Position numbers and translations under genes: made by a program
NCBI GenBank assembly: GCA_018064305.1
Contig: JAGHVP010000116.1
Span: 1 to 12,494 of the forward strand
Reading direction: 5' to 3'
Length of the DNA: 12,494 nt
DNA from: Candidatus Equibacterium intestinale
GTDB lineage: Bacteria > Bacteroidota > Bacteroidia > Bacteroidales > UBA932
Part shown: positions 7,532-12,494 of the stretch, piece after piece
Layout: every line of letters starts with the position of its first letter
How positions within the stretch are numbered: the first letter of the stretch is position 1
Notes under the pieces: model-generated
Database searches by the model: none
What the model saw: only the letters and a program-made list of their open reading frames with translations
Told to the model about the DNA's origin: nothing

Positions 7532-7984
7532 CTACAATCCCCGGTCGTTTTCTCTGCGCAAATCCTTCTCCTTTATGGATTGGCGCTTGTCAAACTCCTT
7601 CTTGCCCCTGGCGAGTGCTATGTCGAGTTTTGCATAACCGTTGTCACTGATGAAAAGCTTCACGGCAACTATGGTCATACCCTTTTCCTTTGTCGAGCGT
7701 TGAAGCTTGTTGAGTTCGCGTTTCGTAAGCAGAAGCTTGCGGTCTCTCTTGGGATCGTGGTTGTTGAAGGTGCCCCACCAGTATTCGCTGACATGCATGT
7801 TGCGCACAAACAGCTCTGTCCCAACGAAATAGCAGTAGCTATCGACAAGCGACGCCTTGCCGGCCCGGATCGACTTGATCTCGGTGCCCGACAGCACGAT
7901 GCCTGCCGTGAACTTCTCTATGAATTCGTATTCAAAGGAAGCCTTCTTGTTCTTTATCTCCACTTTGCTTTTCGCTTTCGGCAT
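7532..7984 (-). CDS. smpB: SsrA-binding protein SmpB
   Basis: A 150-residue protein of normal SmpB length. SmpB binds the tRNA-like domain of tmRNA and delivers it to stalled ribosomes for tagging and rescue. Recognisable segments are NKKASFEYEFIEKFTAGIVL (12-31), the signature GTEIKSIRAGKASLVDSY (33-50), FVRNMHVSEY (59-68), the NHDPKRDRKLLLTKREL segment (75-91), VAVKLFISDNGYAKLDIALA (106-125), and the basic C-terminal tail GKKEFDKRQSIKEKDLRREN (127-146) that enters the ribosome channel. The ATG at 7982-7984 is chosen because MPKAKSK is the usual N-terminus. An open frame runs upstream to 8077, but those residues are not SmpB-like and overlap the preceding gene. It follows the outer-membrane protein gene by 52 bases on the same strand. 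No tmRNA gene is visible in the window. Confidence 0.97.
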   Translation of the reverse strand: MPKAKSKVEIKNKKASFEYEFIEKFTAGIVLSGTEIKSIRAGKASLVDSYCYFVGTELFVRNMHVSEYWWGTFNNHDPKRDRKLLLTKRELNKLQRSTKEKGMTIVAVKLFISDNGYAKLDIALARGKKEFDKRQSIKEKDLRRENDRGL

Positions 7985-8003
7985 ATTACGTTCTTTGAGC
8001 GGG

Positions 8004-8011
8004 CAAATATA
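8004..8011 (-). promoter_or_regulatory. Candidate -7 box for smpB
   Basis: On the minus strand this reads TATATTTG, a full match to the TAnnTTTG element, 19 bases upstream of the smpB start codon. There is no TTTG at the expected distance upstream, so this is a partial promoter match in an AT-rich gap. smpB may instead be co-transcribed with the preceding surface-protein gene. Confidence 0.33.
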
Positions 8012-8036
8012 AGCAAAAAAGTTAAAGAGGTATGGC

Positions 8037-10802
8037 TTACCGGCCCATATTCCTAAAGCCTCTGAGGCTGCCGTCATTCAGCCCCATATTGCCCGATGGA
8101 GATTTCAGTCCGCTCTTCGAATGGTAAAACTTATATGATATGTTGAGTGTGACATATCTGGAAAGACCTGTAACCGAAGTGTTCTCCAAGTAGTTCTGCA
8201 CAACGCGGCTTACAAAATTCGTATTTCTGCCCAGAAGGTCATATGCCGACACCGAAACATCCATCTTCCGATTGAACAGCGACACTCCGGCAATTGCATT
8301 CAGCAGATTGTCACAATAACCGTCAACAGTTCCAGATGAATTTGTCACACATCTGAAACGGTAGAATGGTCTCATAAACATGGATTTCCAGAAATACCAC
8401 TGGAAACCCACATCCATTGTCGTTTTGAATGAATTGTTACACGACAATCCGGCCACCGCGCTCATAGTGTAACCGGAATCCAGCCCCAGCCTGTATGAAA
8501 ACCTTTTACTGACAAGTGAATTCAACCGTGATGATATCTCAAAGCTGTTGCTGTTCATCACACTCGACTGATTGCCAAAAACATACGGTGTGCTGGAGAA
8601 TGAATATACCGGGCGTATTACCGCGCTTGCCTTCAATTCTTTGATTCCGAAATTCAAATCACATCCGGCTTGGCACATCAATGCATCTCCGCTGTTGACC
8701 CATTGTGACAGAGAAGCCCCTTGCTGCACGGTGTAATCCCATTCAGGGAGATATTCGGGGGAATCAATGTATCTTGTCGCAAGAGAAATCGTATTCCTTG
8801 AATAAGACACGGCTCCATGAAGAGAAACTGTATTCCCATTGTTTCCAACAAAGCCGGCTCTGGCGTCAATGGTATGGTTGTATGTCGGTTTAAGTTCTGA
8901 ATTTCCCGATACAGGCTGGAGCGGATTTAAGTTGAGCAGCTGAGGTCTCCACTGCTCAAAAGTGGGGAGTGTCAGCATTGTCCTGTATGAGAGTGTGAAA
9001 TTATTCAGGCCATTGTTCCTGTTATATTGAACAGAAGGCAATGGATAAACCAGCCGCTTCTTGAATGCAGGGAACTCAGGCATGATATCAGTTCTTGCAG
9101 CAATGACGTGCTGCACCTTCAGCCTGCCAGTGAATCCGTTTGAATAATCCGATGAAGTCCAGGAAAAAGAAATTTCAGGTTCACTATGAAGATAGTTTGA
9201 CATGAAACTGTATGTATTAGTCAAATCGGCCACCGGGGCGGCAGGATCAGTAACATTCAGACTCGTCTTCTCGTGATTCATGGTTTCATATCGGCAAACA
9301 TATCCCACACTGAAATTCATGTTCATTCCAATGGATTTCCCGAATAAATAGCCGGCCTGGATATCATTGTCATGACTGCTGTTGTCATTCACAAAGTCGG
9401 CAAGAGGATGATTGCCATCAAAAGAATCGGACCGGTTGCCACTGCCGTTATTCCTTGCCAGATTCCAGAAAACATTTACACTATGATAAAACGTGTCCTT
9501 GAATATACTGAACAACATCGACTGGGAGAGGGCGAATCTATCGTCAAGATCAAGATTACGTGTAAAGTCGGATTTACGGTGCCCAGCAACTTCATTCTCC
9601 TGCAGAAATGACTGAAATGCCGACTTGTCGGCCCATTCCATAGAACTTTCATATGTGAAGGAGATCCCGTTTTTAATAACAGACATCCTCGCATTGGCAA
9701 CATGGCTGGAAGAAGTGTCGGAATTATTGTTGATTCTGCCAATTGAAACATCCTCATCCAGATAATCCTGCGACACAGTGCTGTGAGAAAACGACTTGCG
9801 ATTATTGAATGAATAGTTGGCACTGAGATCAACAACATCCGTAAACACGTCATCTCCCCATTTCCTGTCTATCGAAGCATCGACATAATTCAGGAGATTG
9901 TCGCGGTCTGATTTGACAAGGTTGGGAGCAAGATTTCCGATTCGGTTTGATTCGATGTTCATATTGTTGGTATTCGCATTGAGTCCCAGAATCAAGTCTT
10001 TCGAAAAGAAATTGGCATTGATACCAGTTCCATAGCGGAACTTGTCGGGATCAGCGATATCAGCACCCCCTGCAAGAAATGAATTGACTCTGGTAGCCTG
10101 CACAAGCTTGCTCCTTGTACGGATGTTCAGCACCCGATCCTTCTTCCTGTTGAATCTTGAACTCTTTCCGAAGGGATTCAGTTCCCTGTAAGTATCGATG
10201 CTGATGACATCGCTTGCTGGCAAACTTGACAGAGCCGTCATGACATCATTGCCGAACAGCAGAGTGCCGTCAACATAGGTACGACTGACATTCTCAGACA
10301 TAATCGTGATACCGTTCTCATCAATCTGAGCGCCAGGCATATGACGCAAGATTTCCAAGGCCGGTTCTCCTTCCATAAGATCCAGTGCTGCAGCATTGTA
10401 TCTGATTGTGTCACCAACAACGGTAATTCTTGGGACACGCTTGGCTGTGACACCTGCCGCCGCCAGTTCTTCAGCATCCTTCGTTTTCAAGCAGACTTCC
10501 ACCAAGGTAACTGAATCCGCTGAAACCTGCACCTCTTTTTCAAAAGGCTCATAACTTATGTGGGAGAAAGTCACCTTGCCATTTCCAGGCCTGCACCCCT
10601 TGAGCACAATCTCGTTCATCAGAACCAGAGTGCTGACAGTATCGCCCTCATTGATGTAAGAACACACACCACCATACGGCTTCTCGCCGTTAGGGGGAAA
10701 ACTCAACCAACCGTGCACGATGCCCGTCTTCACATCCTGGCCGAAAGCAGCATGCGAAAAAAGAAACAGCAGAATGAAAGCCAGAAGACTGGAAAAGCGC
10801 AT
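8037..10802 (-). CDS. Outer-membrane beta-barrel protein with CarboxypepD_reg-like and plug domains (TonB-receptor-like)
   Basis: A 921-residue protein when started at the ATG at 10800-10802, which gives a normal 21-residue signal peptide (MRFSSLLAF... ending AAFG before Gln). A GTG at 10823 would add seven residues and overlap the upstream stop by four bases (GTGA). Residues about 25-105 resemble a CarboxypepD_reg-like beta-sandwich (GIVHGWLSF..., GNGKVTFSHISYEPFEKEV). Residues about 130-233 resemble a receptor plug, with VVGDTIRYNAAAL, ALEILRHMPG and VSRTYVDGTLLFG. The rest is a long run of Asn/Ser/aromatic-rich strands typical of a barrel, ending YVTLNISYKFYHS and then a Gly/Arg-containing tail of about 25 residues. 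The layout matches the Bacteroidetes outer membrane beta-barrel family related to TonB-dependent receptors. No SusD-like gene is adjacent, so glycan import by a SusCD pair is not supported and the ligand is unknown. The gene follows a small secreted domain protein, with a gap of only 17 bases. Confidence 0.85.
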   Translation of the reverse strand: MRFSSLLAFILLFLFSHAAFGQDVKTGIVHGWLSFPPNGEKPYGGVCSYINEGDTVSTLVLMNEIVLKGCRPGNGKVTFSHISYEPFEKEVQVSADSVTLVEVCLKTKDAEELAAAGVTAKRVPRITVVGDTIRYNAAALDLMEGEPALEILRHMPGAQIDENGITIMSENVSRTYVDGTLLFGNDVMTALSSLPASDVISIDTYRELNPFGKSSRFNRKKDRVLNIRTRSKLVQATRVNSFLAGGADIADPDKFRYGTGINANFFSKDLILGLNANTNNMNIESNRIGNLAPNLVKSDRDNLLNYVDASIDRKWGDDVFTDVVDLSANYSFNNRKSFSHSTVSQDYLDEDVSIGRINNNSDTSSSHVANARMSVIKNGISFTYESSMEWADKSAFQSFLQENEVAGHRKSDFTRNLDLDDRFALSQSMLFSIFKDTFYHSVNVFWNLARNNGSGNRSDSFDGNHPLADFVNDNSSHDNDIQAGYLFGKSIGMNMNFSVGYVCRYETMNHEKTSLNVTDPAAPVADLTNTYSFMSNYLHSEPEISFSWTSSDYSNGFTGRLKVQHVIAARTDIMPEFPAFKKRLVYPLPSVQYNRNNGLNNFTLSYRTMLTLPTFEQWRPQLLNLNPLQPVSGNSELKPTYNHTIDARAGFVGNNGNTVSLHGAVSYSRNTISLATRYIDSPEYLPEWDYTVQQGASLSQWVNSGDALMCQAGCDLNFGIKELKASAVIRPVYSFSSTPYVFGNQSSVMNSNSFEISSRLNSLVSKRFSYRLGLDSGYTMSAVAGLSCNNSFKTTMDVGFQWYFWKSMFMRPFYRFRCVTNSSGTVDGYCDNLLNAIAGVSLFNRKMDVSVSAYDLLGRNTNFVSRVVQNYLENTSVTGLSRYVTLNISYKFYHSKSGLKSPSGNMGLNDGSLRGFRNMGR

Positions 10803-10819
10803 CAGACTGAAGTTTAGAA

Positions 10820-11152
10820 TCACTTATCCTCTTCCATTTTTACATCAATGGTCAGTTGCCCGTTGAATCTAATTCTTTTTGTCTTATAACCAGAGAAACT
10901 GAACTCCAATATTGAATTATTTCCACGCGTAATATTTATGCTGTAATGACCGTACAAATCTGTAATCACAGAATTTCCGATATTTTGCACCTCCTGCACC
11001 ACTGCTCCACATAGTGGATTATCCTGCTCATCAGTAACGGTCCCATGTACGGCCGGACCAAAGTATTGGGCTGAATTTTGAAAACTCGCAAAGACAAATA
11101 GTAAAACTATGAGAACGATTCTCTTTAGAGCAACAGTCTTTTTCTTATACAA
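10820..11152 (-). CDS. Small secreted stand-alone CarboxypepD_reg-like domain protein (TTG start)
   Basis: A 110-residue protein with a signal sequence (basic MYKKKTVALKR, hydrophobic IVLIVLLFVFASF, cleavage near NSAQ at 26-29) followed by one CarboxypepD_reg-like domain (about 32-107): HGTVTDEQDNPLCGAVVQEV, GNSVITDLYGHYSINI, LEFSFSGYKTKRI. This domain is normally the N-terminal part of SusC-like receptors; here it is a protein on its own. No ATG exists in the frame before the signal sequence, and a stop codon (TAG) lies nine codons upstream, so the TTG at 11152 is the likely start. A consensus promoter box at 11177-11184 would leave a leader of roughly 20 bases, which supports it. The stop overlaps a possible GTG start of the barrel gene, so the two are probably co-expressed and may act together at the outer membrane. 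The function is inferred from context only. Confidence 0.75.
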   Translation of the reverse strand: MYKKKTVALKRIVLIVLLFVFASFQNSAQYFGPAVHGTVTDEQDNPLCGAVVQEVQNIGNSVITDLYGHYSINITRGNNSILEFSFSGYKTKRIRFNGQLTIDVKMEEDK

Positions 11153-11176
11153 ATAAAAGGTTGTTATACACTGCTA

Positions 11177-11208
11177 CAAATGTAAATTATTTTGTTACTG
11201 AATGCAAA
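11177..11208 (-). promoter_or_regulatory. Consensus Bacteroidetes promoter for the surface-protein operon
   Basis: On the minus strand TTTG (11205-11208) is followed after exactly 20 bases by TACATTTG (11177-11184), matching both elements and the spacing of the Bacteroidetes primary sigma promoter (TTTG, 19-21, TAnnTTTG). Transcription would begin near 11171, about 20 bases before the TTG start of the small CarboxypepD_reg-like gene. Confidence 0.72.
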
Positions 11209-11223
11209 TAATTAGTTATCTTG
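11191..11223 (+). promoter_or_regulatory. Weak candidate promoter for miaA
   Basis: TTTG at 11191-11194 is followed after 21 bases by TTATCTTG (11216-11223), which matches six of the eight positions of the -7 box when read against TAnnTTTG. The miaA ATG is 20 bases further on. It interleaves with the divergent promoter on the other strand. The match is weak and rests partly on position. Confidence 0.3.
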
Positions 11224-11242
11224 CAAGTTGTTTATAACGGAT

Positions 11243-12181
11243 ATGTACGAAGAATTCGACCTTGTGTGTGTGCTCGGCCCCACTGCGTGCGGCAAGACCC
11301 GCTATGCGGTGGATCTGGCGCGCCGTATGGATGCCGAAATAATATCGGCAGACTCCCGCCAGGTATACCGCGGCATGGACATCGGCACGGGCAAGGACCT
11401 TTCCGACTACGGGGATGTCCCGTACCACATGATCGACATCGCCGACGCAGGTACCAAATACAATATCTTCCAGTATCAGAAAGACGCCCAGGCTGCCTAC
11501 GAGGATATTGTCTCCCGCGGAAAACGCGCCATCCTGTGTGGCGGAAGCGGGCTTTATATCGAATCGTTCTGCAAGGGTTATTCTCTGCCCGAAGTGCCTG
11601 AAGACCAGGCTCTACGGCAAGAACTAGAACAGTACGACGATGCCACTCTGATAGCCCGGCTGGCATCTCTCAAGCCACTTCACAACACCACCGACTACGA
11701 CACCCGCAAGCGCCTCATCCGCGCGCTTGAGATTGCCATCTACGAAGCAGGGCACCCTGTGGATGTGACAGAAGCAGAAAACCGGCCGGATGGTGCCGGT
11801 GCCGCCGCTGCAGATGCCACCGCAGACAAAAAAGCGGATGCTGCCACCGGCACATACCCCCGCAACATAAAATACATCGGGTTGGATATCTCGCGCGAAG
11901 AGCGCAACGCCCGCATAGACCGCCGCCTTGAAGCCCGGCTTCAGGAAGGTATGGTAGATGAAGTCAGAAGGCTGCTCGACAGCGGCATACAAGCCGAGGA
12001 CCTTATCTACTACGGCCTTGAATACAAGTTCGTTACAAAATTCCTTATCGGAGAGCTCTCTTACGATGCGATGGTAGACGGGCTGCGTACCGCCATACAT
12101 CAGTTTGCCAAACGCCAGATGACCTGGTTCCGCGGCATGGAGCGCCGCGGCGTGGAGATCGAGTGGATCCCCTGCCTGTAA
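11243..12181 (+). CDS. miaA: tRNA dimethylallyltransferase MiaA
   Basis: A 312-residue enzyme that transfers the dimethylallyl group of DMAPP to N6 of A37 in tRNAs reading U-starting codons, the first step of the ms2i6A pathway. Residues visible: the P-loop GPTACGKT (12-19), ADSRQVYRGMDIGTGK (36-51) with Asp37 matching the catalytic aspartate, YHMID (61-65), the GGSGLYIES loop (100-108), DYDTRKRLIRALE (151-163), YIGLDISREERNARIDRR (211-228) and the closing YYGLEYKF and FAKRQMTWFRG (288-298) tRNA-binding motifs. The length is normal for the family apart from an Ala/Asp-rich low-complexity stretch at about 183-204 that is probably a surface loop. The ATG at 11243 is chosen; a TTG five codons earlier would only add MFITD-like residues. 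It is divergent from the surface-protein genes, and base use is clearly more GC-rich than theirs. Confidence 0.96.
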   Translation: MYEEFDLVCVLGPTACGKTRYAVDLARRMDAEIISADSRQVYRGMDIGTGKDLSDYGDVPYHMIDIADAGTKYNIFQYQKDAQAAYEDIVSRGKRAILCGGSGLYIESFCKGYSLPEVPEDQALRQELEQYDDATLIARLASLKPLHNTTDYDTRKRLIRALEIAIYEAGHPVDVTEAENRPDGAGAAAADATADKKADAATGTYPRNIKYIGLDISREERNARIDRRLEARLQEGMVDEVRRLLDSGIQAEDLIYYGLEYKFVTKFLIGELSYDAMVDGLRTAIHQFAKRQMTWFRGMERRGVEIEWIPCL

Positions 12182-12206
12182 CCGCTGTTGGCAGTATTCC
12201 CATTTT

Positions 12207-12344
12207 GTCTTGTCCACCATATTCACCTCCTGGCCGTACAACTTCCCTGTCTTGACCACCATATTTACCTCCTGGCCGTACAACTTCCCTGTCTTGTCCA
12301 CCATATTCACCTCCTGGCCGTACAACTTCCCCGTCTTGACCACC
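12207..12344. repeat. Tandem 42-bp repeat, three full copies plus 12 bases
   Basis: Copies are at 12207-12248, 12249-12290 and 12291-12332, with a truncated fourth at 12333-12344. Copies 1 and 3 differ only at their last base. Copy 2 differs from copy 1 at two positions (GACC for GTCC, TTTACC for TTCACC). On the minus strand each unit contains AGGAGGTGAATATG (AGGAGGTAAATATG in copy 2), an ideal Shine-Dalgarno with an ATG five bases after it. On the plus strand this is CACCTCCT, as at the 3' end of 16S rRNA. The unit is a multiple of three and five of its six frames are stop-free. On the minus strand one frame reads as a 14-residue repeat (KTGKLYGQEVNMVD or -MVV). The array starts 25 bases after the miaA stop. 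Function unknown. Confidence 0.92.
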
Positions 12345-12494
12345 TTTCAGACAGATTCATCAAATAACAGTTCATCGCCGCCAGCAGCCAGCACATCTTT
12401 GCAAATCCATCCGGCCGTTTCACCATTTTGGCGAATTTCCCCCATCAGACATTACTCAACAAGACAATGTGCAATGTCACAAAAGCAGAAACCG
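12345..12494. other. Unassigned sequence at right edge
   Basis: Together with the repeat array this makes 313 bases after miaA without a supported gene. In this last part I see no RNA gene, no clear terminator and no promoter with both elements. A 39-codon minus-strand frame from the ATG at 12424-12426 ends inside the first-transcribed repeat copy and looks accidental. Confidence 0.4.

Noticed and set aside
7451..8056. 201-codon plus-strand frame opposite smpB
   Set aside because: It is antisense to a clear SmpB and shows no family features.
7985..8077. Longer N-terminus for SmpB
   Set aside because: The extra residues overlap the preceding gene and are unlike any SmpB N-terminus.
10820..11152. 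Frameshift splitting one TonB-dependent receptor into two frames
   Set aside because: The downstream gene has its own full signal peptide and its own N-terminal domain, so these are two exported proteins.
11624..12343. 239-codon minus-strand frame opening with the 14-residue repeat
   Set aside because: Apart from the repeat it is entirely antisense to miaA, whose motifs are unambiguous, and it starts with GTG at the truncated repeat copy. The openness follows from the GC-rich miaA codons and the stop-free repeat.
12207..12344. CRISPR array
   Set aside because: The copies are directly contiguous with no spacers, the unit is not palindromic, and no cas gene is present.
12307..12426. 39-residue minus-strand frame entering the repeat
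   Set aside because: It ends at the TGA inside AGGAGGTGA, resembles no known family and has no promoter or leader support.

Overview
The window looks like a chromosomal segment from a Bacteroidales bacterium, probably a gut anaerobe. The evidence is the set of protein families (Tat-exported Gfo/Idh/MocA oxidoreductases, DUF1080 proteins, a CarboxypepD_reg-like domain beside a plug-and-barrel outer-membrane protein), A-rich leaders instead of Shine-Dalgarno sequences, and promoter boxes of the Bacteroidetes type (TTTG, about 20 bases, TAnnTTTG). I cannot name the genus.

Layout. Positions 1-7430, minus strand: five genes transcribed from right to left. They are a Tat-exported Gfo/Idh/MocA oxidoreductase (6162-7430), a 956-residue HEAT-repeat protein ending in two DUF1080 domains (3111-5981), a second Tat-exported oxidoreductase (1576-3066), a DUF1080 lipoprotein (770-1549) and a sugar isomerase/epimerase-type lipoprotein cut by the left edge (1-770). 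All five carry export signals. The set matches what is known of a keto-glycoside route of glycan breakdown in gut Bacteroides: oxidise C3 of a glycoside, break the glycosidic bond by elimination, then hydrate the product. Here the route would run in the periplasm or on the membrane. The substrate is not visible. A 165-bp near-perfectly centred imperfect palindrome (5998-6162) fills the gap between the first two genes. A 24-bp alternating purine-pyrimidine tract lies in the leader of the first gene.

Positions 7532-11152, minus strand: smpB (trans-translation), a large plug-plus-beta-barrel outer-membrane protein with no SusD partner, and, first in transcription order, a tiny secreted stand-alone CarboxypepD_reg-like protein with a TTG start. 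A full-consensus promoter (11177-11208) precedes this group. The two surface genes are clearly more AT-rich than their neighbours.

Positions 11243-12181, plus strand: miaA, tRNA dimethylallyltransferase, divergent from the surface-protein group and GC-rich, with an Ala/Asp-rich insert. Positions 12182-12494 hold no convincing gene. They carry three tandem copies of a 42-bp unit that contains a perfect Shine-Dalgarno/ATG arrangement on the minus strand (an anti-Shine-Dalgarno core on the plus strand), followed by about 150 bases in which I see nothing.

Most worth a second look: the fully exported keto-sugar operon with its HEAT-DUF1080-DUF1080 protein, the intra-operon palindrome, and the repeat after miaA.
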